Source: Ignavibacteriota bacterium (lineage in GTDB: Bacteria > Bacteroidota > Ignavibacteria > Ignavibacteriales > Ignavibacteriaceae). From it: DNA of 64,000 bases. Of the stretch, positions 19,901 to 27,765 are shown piece after piece. Numbering within the stretch: the stretch's first letter is position 1; every line of letters starts with the position of its first letter. The notes under the pieces were generated by a model. The model saw only the letters and a program-made list of their open reading frames with translations, was not told the DNA's origin and did no database searches. The position numbers and the translations under genes were made by a program. The stretch is from assembly GCA_013285425.1 (NCBI GenBank), contig CP053447.1, forward strand, positions 64,954 through 128,953, read 5' to 3'.

Positions 19901-20077
19901 TACGTGATGAATACCGGGCTTTCCGTTTGCAGTAGGAGGACCTTCATAAAATGTCCAGGATTTATTTTCATCCCGTGTGGAAATACTTTTTTCAAATACT
20001 TTATTTTCCTGCCAGAACTGAAGTATAATATGTTCTAACTGAGGGTAACCAATTTTTTCTAAATTCTGTTTAAACAT
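16925..20077 (-). CDS. ileS: Isoleucine--tRNA ligase
   Basis: A 1050-residue class I synthetase that charges tRNA-Ile. The HIGH-type signature is [20 protein letters not shown] (GIHH at 55-58), the KMSKS loop is [18 protein letters not shown], and between them lies the CP1 editing domain with [20 protein letters not shown] and [12 protein letters not shown]-type [20 protein letters not shown]. The long C-terminal region after the anticodon-binding domain ([20 protein letters not shown], then [20 protein letters not shown]) fits the longer type-2 IleS typical of Bacteroidota and eukaryotes, which is often associated with mupirocin resistance. It is the largest gene of the yggS-rluD operon. Confidence 0.96.
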   Translation of the reverse strand: [1050 protein letters not shown]

Positions 20078-20103
20078 TTCAAATCGCTATAGATGTAATG
20101 ATA

Positions 20104-20724
20104 CTATAATTCTTCGTACTTTTTAATTAATTCTCTTTCTGTGTGAATAAACTCTTTTAACTCACGTTCAATTCTTTCTTTCTTGAGTATTGTATTTTTT
20201 GAATGCAGCTCCGCATCATTGATAAGCTTTTCAGCTTTAACTTTAGCTTCTTTAAGAGCTAACTCTGCTTCCTTTTTTGCATCGAGCATTGTTTGCTCGT
20301 AAACTTTAATTTTTTCTTTTAACAGAATACTTTCTCTTTCAGAACCAAGCACTTCCTGAACAGCCATTCCGAAAAATCCCATTGCACCAAGCATAATATT
20401 TCTTAAGCTGTACAGAATTATATTTTCAGTAATCAATTGTGAAGCCGAAAAATATTCATTAAAGAATATTACTGTAAACAAACTTAGTGCGGTAATTGCA
20501 ATAATTATTGCAAAAACAATTTTACCGCCGTGCTGCCATCCTAAAACACGGTTAATAAACCAGCCGCAGCTGAAACAGAAAATTGAAAGAACAAACCACA
20601 CTGCAAAATTAAGCTCCCCAAAATCGAACAGATTTGTATTCAAAAAATTTGAGAAGAATAAAAACACAGCAAGCAGCACTGCTGCACCGTAATTAACCAA
20701 CATTCTTTTGGGTGAAAATGCCAT
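20104..20724 (-). CDS. Four-helix membrane protein with a C-terminal coiled coil, function unknown
   Basis: A 206-residue protein not recognised as a named family. Residues ~10-125 hold about four membrane segments (VNYGAAVLLAVFLFFSNFLN, FAVWFVLSIFCFSCGWFI, KIVFAIIIAITALSLFTVIF, IMLGAMGFFGMAVQEVL). Residues ~130-206 are a charged coiled coil (EKIKVYEQTMLDAKKEAELA, LKEAKVKAEKLIND) ending in a Lys/Glu-rich stretch. The tail composition resembles that of the DivIVA-domain protein two genes upstream, which suggests they could interact at a membrane site (inference). Its ATG abuts the pnp stop, and it precedes ileS by 26 bases, so it is part of the operon. Confidence 0.7.
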   Translation of the reverse strand: MAFSPKRMLVNYGAAVLLAVFLFFSNFLNTNLFDFGELNFAVWFVLSIFCFSCGWFINRVLGWQHGGKIVFAIIIAITALSLFTVIFFNEYFSASQLITENIILYSLRNIMLGAMGFFGMAVQEVLGSERESILLKEKIKVYEQTMLDAKKEAELALKEAKVKAEKLINDAELHSKNTILKKERIERELKEFIHTERELIKKYEEL

Positions 20725-21545
20725 TATGATCTCTTTATTATTTCTTTCATGATTAAAGTCATTTTGGGTTCTGCTTTCATCGCTGCAGCAATTATTTCTT
20801 CAACATTAACCGGTTTAAGATTTTCCGGAAAACACTCATCGGTAATAATACTCATTCCAAATACTTTCATTCCCATATGGTTTGCTACAATGTTTTCAGG
20901 AATTGTTGACATTCCCACAACATCAGCACCAGTTGCCCGCAAAAATTTGTACTCAGCTTTTGTTTCCAGATTCGGACCGGGAACAGCAACGTAAACACCT
21001 TTATGAACTTTTATATTATTTTCTTTTGCAACCTCTTCAGCAAGTCTGATCAATTCAAGCGAATATGGTTCACTCATATCCGGGAATCTGGGACCGAGTT
21101 CATCTGTATTTTTTCCGATAAGCGGATTATCACCAAGTAAATTTATATGATCAGTCATCAGCATCAAATCCCCTTTGCGATAATCAGGATTCATTCCGCC
21201 GCAGGCATTTGAAACGACAAGAGTTTTTACTCCAAGAAATTTCATAACACGAACAGGGTAAGTTATCTGCTGCATCGTGTAGCCTTCATAGTAATGAAAT
21301 CTGCCTTGCATTACAACAACCTTTTGTCCGTTTATAGTACCGAAAATTAATTTGCCATGATGCGATTCAACAGTTGAAAGCGGAAAGTGCGGAAGTTCAG
21401 CATAGGTAATCTGATGGGCAATATTAATTTCTTTAACAAGTCCGCCAAGCCCGGTACCAAGTATAATTCCAACAGGATAATTATCAGAAGTAAATTTTCT
21501 GATAACCGTTAAAGTTTCATTTATTTTTTTTATCAGTTCACTCAT
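20724..21545 (-). CDS. punA: Purine-nucleoside phosphorylase (PNP-I, trimeric type)
   Basis: A 273-residue enzyme that cleaves inosine/guanosine with phosphate to free base and ribose-1-phosphate. Family markers: GIILGTGLGGLVKEI (phosphate-binding loop), STVESHHGKLIFGTI, MQGRFHYYEGYTMQQITYPV, VVSNACGGMNPDYRKGDLML, DHINLLGDNPL and the C-terminal GMSTIPENIVANHMGMKVFG followed by IITDECFP. This is the trimeric mammalian/PunA type and not hexameric DeoD. It overlaps the DivIVA-domain gene by 4 bases upstream and shares one base with the membrane-protein gene downstream, so translation is likely coupled. Confidence 0.93.
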   Translation of the reverse strand: MSELIKKINETLTVIRKFTSDNYPVGIILGTGLGGLVKEINIAHQITYAELPHFPLSTVESHHGKLIFGTINGQKVVVMQGRFHYYEGYTMQQITYPVRVMKFLGVKTLVVSNACGGMNPDYRKGDLMLMTDHINLLGDNPLIGKNTDELGPRFPDMSEPYSLELIRLAEEVAKENNIKVHKGVYVAVPGPNLETKAEYKFLRATGADVVGMSTIPENIVANHMGMKVFGMSIITDECFPENLKPVNVEEIIAAAMKAEPKMTLIMKEIIKRS

Positions 21546-22078
21546 AAAATTTTATTAAGGATATCATTAAGATCAATATCCATTTTATTTGAATCATCTG
21601 TTTTTTTACCGGCAGATTTTTCCTCACCTGCACGTTCAACCTTAAGCTCAAGTAAATTTGCCTGAGAGTTTACTATTGCTTTAAGCTTTGCAATAATAAG
21701 ATCTTTTTCTTCTCTCAGATTAACTACTGCATTACGGATATCATTTGTACTTTCACGAGCTTTTTCAATAATCTGTGCAGCTTTCAGCTCTGCTTCTTTT
21801 AACATAAGGCTTGTTTGCTTTTTTGCTGCTTCAAAAGATTTGGTTGAATTTTCCTGTGCTTTTAAAAGAGTATCCTGAAGATTCTTTTCAATCTTTTTAT
21901 ACTCATTAATCTGTTCAGTTAAATTTTCAACTTCACTTTTTAATGTATCGTTATCCTCACTAAGTCTTTGAACCTCGTCAGCGAGAGATTCTAAAAAACT
22001 CTGTACTTCATCAGGATCGAATCCACGCATTTTTTTTGTGAATTCCTGCTGACGAATTTCTAAAGGAGAAATTTTCAT
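21542..22078 (-). CDS. DivIVA-domain coiled-coil protein
   Basis: A 178-residue protein beginning MKISPLEIRQQEFTKKMRGF then DPDEVQSFLESLADEV, the DivIVA/GpsB N-terminal lipid-binding fold, followed by a long coiled coil (LSEDNDTLKSEVENLTEQIN, ESTNDIRNAVVNLREEKDL) and an acidic end. In Firmicutes and Actinobacteria such proteins mark curved membranes and recruit cell-division or growth factors; in this phylum the role is unproven. I chose the ATG at 22078, which overlaps the yggS stop as ATGA. The frame is open 4 codons further to a TTG, but that would run deep into yggS. It is translationally coupled to yggS and punA. Confidence 0.85.
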   Translation of the reverse strand: MKISPLEIRQQEFTKKMRGFDPDEVQSFLESLADEVQRLSEDNDTLKSEVENLTEQINEYKKIEKNLQDTLLKAQENSTKSFEAAKKQTSLMLKEAELKAAQIIEKARESTNDIRNAVVNLREEKDLIIAKLKAIVNSQANLLELKVERAGEEKSAGKKTDDSNKMDIDLNDILNKIL

Positions 22079-22776
22079 ATCTGTCTCCAATCTTTTGAAT
22101 AATCTCTGTCGCCAAAAATTGCGCTGCCAATCCTTATCATTGTTGCTCCTTCTTCAATTGCAATTTCAAAGTCGCTGGTCATTCCCATAGATAGCTCAAC
22201 AAGATTAAATCCTTTGTTGTTAATTTTATCTTTTAAGTTACGCAAATCTTTAAAACTTTTCCTAATAATGTTTACATCATCAGTTAATGGAGCCATTGTC
22301 ATCAATCCATTTAACTTAATACTTTTCAGCTCTGAACATCTTTGTACAAGACTTACAATTTCACTTTCAGTTTCCAAACCGGATTTAGTCATTTCATCAG
22401 ATGTTTTTACTTCGAGCAATATCTTTTGAATTTTTCCGATCCTTTCCGCTCTTTTATTTATCTCTTCAACAAGTTCAACTGAATCAACTGAATGGATAAG
22501 TTCAGCAGAATTAACAACATACTTTACTTTATTTTTTTGTAAAGTCCCGATAAAATGCCACGTTACTTTACTTCCGAGTTTTTCAAATTTTAGAGTAAGT
22601 TCCTGTGCACGATTTTCACCAAAATTTGTGAGTCCGCATTTTGTAGCTTCAAGAATTGAGTCTATACCAAAATATTTTGAAACTGCAATAATATTAATAT
22701 CAGCAGGATTTCTATCTGCTTTTTTACAGGTTTCCTCGATTTTCTGCCTTAAAACGGCAAGATTTTCAGCAATCAT
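22075..22776 (-). CDS. yggS: YggS/PROSC-family pyridoxal-phosphate homeostasis protein
   Basis: A 233-residue protein with the fold-type III TIM barrel that binds PLP without known catalysis. Visible markers are INIIAVSKYFGIDSILEATK (the PLP Lys lies in AVSKY), NFGENRAQELTLKFEKL, WHFIGTLQKNKVKYVV, IHSVDSVELVEEINKRA, LNGLMTMAPL and LSMGMTSDFEIAIEEGATMI then RIGSAIFGDRD. Homologues buffer PLP levels in the cytoplasm. It is the first gene of a tightly packed operon through rluD. In many bacteria yggS sits next to cell-division genes; here the neighbour is a DivIVA-domain gene, the same association. Confidence 0.93.
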   Translation of the reverse strand: MIAENLAVLRQKIEETCKKADRNPADINIIAVSKYFGIDSILEATKCGLTNFGENRAQELTLKFEKLGSKVTWHFIGTLQKNKVKYVVNSAELIHSVDSVELVEEINKRAERIGKIQKILLEVKTSDEMTKSGLETESEIVSLVQRCSELKSIKLNGLMTMAPLTDDVNIIRKSFKDLRNLKDKINNKGFNLVELSMGMTSDFEIAIEEGATMIRIGSAIFGDRDYSKDWRQI

Positions 22777-23167
22777 TTTAAAAATAGGTCGTGAATTTAT
22801 CCTGATAAAAGTTAAAAAACAAAGAATTTACAGGGATTTTTTATTCCACAAATAACCGCAGCTTTTATGCTTCGCAAATTTAGATGAAAAAACAGACTTT
22901 GTCTGAATTCAATTAATATTTTAGCTGAAGCTTGTAAATTCCTGATTATTTTTCAAATCACAATTTAAGAGTCGTGGCAATAAAAATTAATTCTTATTCA
23001 AATATAATCTTTAACAAAGTTAAGTGCTTGAAAAAATTTTAGTGATCTTAAAATTTGGAGTCTGAAAGGAATAATTATATTTTATAATTGAATTACTGCT
23101 GGTTAATTATTTTACTAAACTAATTTTAATAATTCACGATAATCAAAATAACTGGGGAATATCCTGA

Positions 23168-23194
23168 TTCAGTTCTTAAGCCTCAAGAACTGAA
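23168..23194. other. Hairpin upstream of the terminator
   Basis: Stems TTCAGTTCTT (23168-23177) and AAGAACTGAA (23185-23194) are perfect complements around a 7-base loop. It lies 17 bases before the strong terminator, and together they resemble the 3-prime end of an unseen transcript or small RNA. Confidence 0.45.
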
Positions 23195-23211
23195 ATTTTT
23201 CAGAAACAGAT

Positions 23212-23238
23212 AAAAAGAGCTCTTCGGAGCTCTTTTTT
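23212..23238 (+). terminator. Strong intrinsic terminator with TTCG tetraloop
   Basis: An 11-base perfect stem AAAAAGAGCTC / GAGCTCTTTTT closed by TTCG, followed by T residues. Being symmetric it can work on both strands. No plus-strand gene precedes it. Confidence 0.85.
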
Positions 23239-23404
23239 AATTTAATTGAGTGAGAGAACAGCAGATTAAAAAATCAGGTAAATAGTCAGTGGGAATTATT
23301 TGTTTTGAATTATCTTCTTAGAGGAAACAAAACCGCCAGCTTTTACTTTTTAAATATGCACTACGTTTACTATGCCTGACACACAAACCATAATTTAATT
23401 ATTA

Positions 23405-23613
23405 TTAGTTTACATATATCTCATTTGAGCAAAAAGTTAAATTAAGATTTGAAGATAAAGCTCCGCTATAAGTGAATTTAAACAATCCGATGTTTCCTGC
23501 AGCGAAAATATTATCTGCTAAATCCAAAGTTACTTCTGCATAGTTCTTGTCTGATTGCCAATAGTTTTCCGCCTCACAAATTTTTTTTATTTGATACGCA
23601 TCAATAGTTGGTA
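23405..23613 (-). pseudogene. C-terminal remnant of an exported protein gene
   Basis: The minus strand is open from about 23613 to a TAA at 23405-23407 with protein-like text: DAYQIKKICEAENYWQSDKN, then YAEVTLDLADNIFAAGNIGL and FKFTYSGALSSNLNLTFCSN. There is no start codon and the frame is closed by a stop upstream, so only a ~65-codon tail remains. The strand-like pattern resembles a secreted beta-sandwich, but no family is recognised. Confidence 0.4.
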
Positions 23614-23685
23614 TTTATAAAAAATATTCGCAGTTTTAGGAGTAGAATTAAGAATCCGATATTCACTAAAACAAAAGGTAATCAA

Positions 23686-25918
23686 ATGAAAAATCTCTTC
23701 ACTACATTTTTCCTTGCAGCATTTTTATTGCTCTCTCAAACAGAAAGTCTCGGTCAAACTTCAGATGGGATTATTCATCCATATCTGCAGGTGATATTAC
23801 TAAGTGCCTCGGATAACGAGATGATTAATGTTTATGCTACATTTAAAGAGCAATACTCCTTAAAAGAATTACAGCAGGAGACTGTATTCCTTTCTAAAAA
23901 AGAAAGACAGAAAGAAGTAGTGCGAATTCTTAAAAACTTTTCTAACCAGCATCAGCAAAATGTCCGCGGTTATCTTGAAAATGCCAAACAGCAAAGCTTG
24001 GTTAGTAAAATTGATGTTCTTTGGGCGGCAAACACAATTGTATTTTCAGCGGTACCCTCAGTGATTTATAATCTTGCTAAGAATTTTAATGAAATAGCTG
24101 AGATCAGATTTGATCCGATATATGATGGAAATCAGTTAATTGATCCAATTGATCAGCAGCAGGAATCGTCTTCTGATGATGTGCTTGCACTTCAGCCAGG
24201 ATTAACTTTGATAAATGTGCCGGCTGTTTGGGCTGCTGGTGATAGCGGACAGGGTGTTCTTGTAGGAAATCTTGATGATGGCTGTGATTGGCGCCATCCT
24301 GACCTGGTTCATAATATCTGGAATAATTTAGGAGAGGATGCAAATGGTAACGGAGTTACTATAGTCTGGAATGGCTCTTCCTGGGTATTTGATCCCGGTG
24401 ATCTAAATGGAATTGATGATGACGGTAATGGTTATATAGATGATGTAATCGGATGGGATTTTTGGAATAATGATAACAATGTGTATTACTCAAGCAGTTC
24501 ACACGGTACATCAACATCCGGAATTGTATGTGGCGATGGTACAAATGGAACACAAACCGGTGTTGCACCACGGGCGAAAATTTTAGCTTTAAGACCAAAT
24601 GGCGAATCTCAATACTGGTTAGCACAGCAATATGCAATTGATAAAGGAGTAGATGTTATTACAAGTTCATTAAGTTACAAATGGTATTTTAATCCTCAGC
24701 CAAATTATCCGATGTTCCGCCAAATGACTGATGTTGAATTGGCGGCTGGGGTTGTTCATACAAACTCTACAAGCAATGACGGAAATAATTTAGGCAGTGC
24801 TCCGATTCCATTTAATATTTCAGCTCCGGGAAACTCACCATCACCATGGATTCACCCTGATCAAACTTTAACAGGCGGATTAAGTTCAGTAATTGGAGTT
24901 GGAAATGTAAATGCATCAACAGATTTAATTGTCAGTAGTTCTCCTTATGGTCCGGCAACATGGGAAGAAATAAAAACAAACCATCCATCTTATCCTTATG
25001 TTATGCCTGTGGTATATCAGGACTATCCTTATGAAACCGTTTCAGGGTCAATTGGTTTGATAAAACCAGATATAAGCGCCCCTGGTAATGGTACTACTTC
25101 AACAGTTAACGGAACCGGATATGGATCTTTTAGCGGAACATCTGGCGCTACACCTCACGCCGGAGGTACAGCAGCTTTATTATTATCAGTAAATCCTAAT
25201 TTAACTCCTGCCGATGTTAGTATGATTCTCCAAACAACATCAGTTGAAAAAGGAGCTTCCGGAAAAGATAATAGATATGGTGCCGGAAGAATAGATGCTT
25301 ATGCTGCTTATCTGTTAGCTCTTTCAATGATCCCTGTAGAGCTAACATCATTCAGTGCTTCAGCAGATCAGAATTCTGTTATATTAAGCTGGTCAACTGC
25401 TACTGAAACCAATAACGCAGGTTTTTCAGTTGAAAGAAAAACTCCGGTGGATGAAAGATGGATTGAAATTGGGTTTGTACCCGGTTTTGGAACTACCACT
25501 GAAGTAAGAAATTACTCATATACAGATGTTAATCTATTAAGCGGTTTGTACAGTTATCGGTTAAAACAAATTGATTACGATGGGTCTGTAGAATATAGTA
25601 ATGATGTTTTTTGCAGAAATTGGACTACCTGAAACATTTTCACTTATGCAGAACTACCCGAATCCATTTAACCCGACTACAAATATCAAGTATGCAATAG
25701 TCAATAAGCAGTTTGTTACATTAAAAGTTTACGATGTTTTGGGAAATGAAGTTGTAACTTTGGTTAACGAATATAAACCTGCCGGAAATTATGAAATAAA
25801 TTTTGACGCCTCCGAACTTTCAAGCGGAGTTTATTATTACCAACTTAAAACCGGTAGTTCAGAATTAAACTCAGGACAGAGTTTTATTGCAGCAAAGAAG
25901 ATGTTACTTCTAAAATAA
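23686..25918 (+). pseudogene. Subtilisin-like serine protease (S8) with a T9SS sorting tail, split by one frameshift
   Basis: ATG at 23686 gives a signal peptide (MKNLFTTFFLAAFLLLSQTE, then SLGQ), a prodomain, and an S8 catalytic domain with Asp197 in VLVGNLDDGCDW, His273 in SSSSHGTSTSG and Ser486 in FSGTSGATPHAGG. A calcium-loop-like stretch DPGDLNGIDDDGNGYIDD lies between Asp and His. After ~555 comes an Ig-like segment (PVELTSFSASADQNSVILSW). The frame then ends at 25632, while the T9SS type A tail (NYPNPFNPTTNIKYAI ... KKMLLLK) lies in the next frame to 25918. An extra T in the six-T run at 25607-25612 explains the break: with five T, DVF joins AEIGLPETFSLMQNYPNPFN. Without the tail the protease would reach the periplasm but not be exported by T9SS. 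The frame is open upstream to a TTG at 23608, which is not a likely start. Confidence 0.85.
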
Positions 25919-25992
25919 AAATCATTTGAATATCAAATGTTCAGTAAATGATTAATGTTTATAATAGTTGAACATTCTGAACTTAATGTTTG

Positions 25993-26021
25993 AAAGGCGG
26001 TCTTAGGACCGCTTTTTTTTT
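25993..26021 (+). terminator. Terminator after the subtilisin gene
   Basis: GGCGGTC pairs with GACCGCT (one G-T) around TTAG, flanked by an A run and a run of nine T. It begins 74 bases after the protease stop. Confidence 0.88.
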
Positions 26022-26132
26022 GAATCTTTCGTGATAAGAATCTCATCTAAAATACCGCAAATCCGGTTTAACTTGTTTAGTCAAATTTTACCATATAACT
26101 TTGAAACGCAAAAACGGAGAAATAAAATAAAA

Positions 26133-26975
26133 ATGAATGGACTTAAAACAGTATTTCTAATGTCTGCAATGATGGCGCTTTTTCTGCTCGTTGGTTACGC
26201 AATTGGCGGAAAATCCGGTATGACAATTGCGTTTATATTTTCCTTAATAATGAATTTTGGTTCTTATTGGTTTTCGGATAAAATTGTGCTTGCAATGTAT
26301 CGCGCACAACCAATTACAAGAGAGCAATCACCTAAGTTTTATGATATGATAGAGCAGCTTGCACAAAATGCAAATCTGCCTATGCCAAAGGTTTATATAA
26401 TTAATGATCCTACGCCAAATGCTTTTGCTACCGGAAGAAACCCGAAAAATGCGGCTGTTGCTGCAACCACAGGAATCTTACAAGGATTAAACAATGATGA
26501 ACTAGCCGGTGTTATGGCACACGAACTAGCGCATGTAAAACACAGAGATATTTTAATCAGCACAATTGCAGCAACATTGGTAGGAACAATATCATACATT
26601 GCACAGATGGCTGGCTGGGCTGCTATGTTCGGCAGAGATAATGACAGAGAAGGAAACGGAATTGGCGGATTGTTCCTGATAATTCTTTCACCAATTATTG
26701 CAATGCTTTTACAAATGGCAATTTCAAGATCCCGGGAATTTGCTGCTGATGCTGGCGGTGCTGAAATAAGCGGTAATCCTATGGCTCTTGCATCTGCTTT
26801 GCAAAAGATATCAAGAGGTAATGAAGTTCAGCATTTAAAAAATACTTCACCCTCTACTGCACATATGTTTATTATAAGTCCTTTGTTTGGCGGAATGAGT
26901 AAGTTATTTTCCACACATCCGCCTGTTGAACAAAGGATTGAGAAGCTGCAGGAAATAGCCGCAGGAAGAAGATAA
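26133..26975 (+). CDS. htpX: HtpX-type M48 membrane metalloprotease
   Basis: A 280-residue zinc metalloprotease of the inner membrane that degrades misfolded membrane proteins. Two N-terminal helices ([37 protein letters not shown]) are followed by the active site [16 protein letters not shown] with HELAH at 130-134, two more helices, and the third ligand in [20 protein letters not shown]. The C-terminus has SPLFGG and [15 protein letters not shown] as in HtpX. I chose the ATG at 26133. The frame is open 34 codons further upstream to 26031, but that segment overlaps no conserved family sequence. It follows the terminator of the protease gene, so it has its own promoter. Confidence 0.93.
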   Translation: MNGLKTVFLMSAMMALFLLVGYAIGGKSGMTIAFIFSLIMNFGSYWFSDKIVLAMYRAQPITREQSPKFYDMIEQLAQNANLPMPKVYIINDPTPNAFATGRNPKNAAVAATTGILQGLNNDELAGVMAHELAHVKHRDILISTIAATLVGTISYIAQMAGWAAMFGRDNDREGNGIGGLFLIILSPIIAMLLQMAISRSREFAADAGGAEISGNPMALASALQKISRGNEVQHLKNTSPSTAHMFIISPLFGGMSKLFSTHPPVEQRIEKLQEIAAGRR

Positions 26976-27071
26976 TCGTTAGCAGAAGATTGTAAGCTAA
27001 AAGTTGATGATGACAGCAGGCAACATATTCAACTTGATAAAGAAATTCTTTGTGTGGATATTTACATTAAG

Positions 27072-27698
27072 ATGAAGTATAATTTTTTAAATATAAACGG
27101 AGTGATAAAAAAATCGCTCCGTTTTTTATTTTTTTTGATTCCTTTTTCTCTCTCTGCTCAATCTGAAAGTCCATCTAATATTGACGTGTTTTACACTCTT
27201 GTTGATTCTGCCGCAGATATGGTAATAATGGATCTGGCAGATGTTAAAACAGTTGATCTTGAGCTTAACTTTGGTACTGACTATTCGGTCTTTGCAAATC
27301 GGGTAAGAGGCAAATTATTTAAAAGCGGAATTCAGTTAGTCAGCGGGCAGAATGAAGGTAAAGGTTTTGTTAAAGTTAATCTTGTTCTGGATAATTCTTT
27401 TGTCGGATACTCCGAACCAGAAAAAGACGGAATTTTCGGAGACTTTTTTACTCAAAGAACTATTAAGCTTTCGGGCAATTACTTCATTTCAAAATATTCT
27501 GAAGTAAGAGATTTTGTATTTACAAATAATGATAAAATAAAAGTTGATGATATTGAAGAATTAGAAAACAGATCTTATCCATTTACCCGCGGAGATTTAC
27601 CAACAGAACCTTTCTTTTCCACTTTTTGGGAACCAGTAGTAGCAATCGGTGCTGCTGCATTAACTGTTATTCTGTTTTTTACAGTAAGATCAAAGTAA
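27072..27698 (+). CDS. Exported protein of unknown function with a C-terminal membrane anchor
   Basis: A ~208-residue protein not recognised as a family. A hydrophobic signal (KKSLRFLFFLIPFSLSAQ) is followed by a soluble region (IDVFYTLVDSAADMVIMDLA, VKVNLVLDNSFVGYSEPEKD, FFTQRTIKLSGNYFISKYSE) and one C-terminal helix AIGAAALTVILFFTVRSK. The start is uncertain. ATG at 27072 gives a 14-residue N-region; a GTG at 27102 would fit the signal better but lies inside a terminator-like hairpin (27095-27124). The frame also opens upstream at a GTG at 27054. It stands between htpX and bamD, which suggests an envelope role by context only. Confidence 0.65.
   Translation: MKYNFLNINGVIKKSLRFLFFLIPFSLSAQSESPSNIDVFYTLVDSAADMVIMDLADVKTVDLELNFGTDYSVFANRVRGKLFKSGIQLVSGQNEGKGFVKVNLVLDNSFVGYSEPEKDGIFGDFFTQRTIKLSGNYFISKYSEVRDFVFTNNDKIKVDDIEELENRSYPFTRGDLPTEPFFSTFWEPVVAIGAAALTVILFFTVRSK
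27095..27132 (+). terminator. Terminator-like hairpin inside the 5-prime end of the 27072-27698 gene
   Basis: AAACGGAGTGAT (27095-27106) pairs with ATCGCTCCGTTT (27113-27124), 12 bases with one T-G pair, around AAAAAA, and is followed by TTTATTTTTTTTG. The shape is that of an intrinsic terminator, 120 bases after htpX, yet the bases also encode the N-terminal VIKKSLRFLFF of the next gene. Confidence 0.7.
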
Positions 27699-27705
27699 AC
27701 TTTAT

Positions 27706-27713
27706 TACCTTTG
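27706..27713 (+). promoter_or_regulatory. TAnnTTTG-type -7 box ahead of bamD
   Basis: TACCTTTG fits the -7 consensus and lies 52 bases before the bamD ATG. No -33 TTG is seen at the right distance. Confidence 0.35.
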
Positions 27714-27765
27714 AAGGCTTTTTTAATTTGGTTATAATTGCACATCAAAAACCAGTTTAATTTTT

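Larger units (their letters stand above)
22777..23685. other. About 900-bp region between divergent operons with a terminator and a gene remnant
   Basis: No intact gene is visible. It contains a 10-base-stem hairpin at 23168-23194, a strong terminator at 23212-23238 that has no gene before it on the plus strand, and a minus-strand coding remnant at 23405-23613. It separates yggS (minus) from the subtilisin gene (plus), so promoters for both must lie here, but none matches well. Confidence 0.5.
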
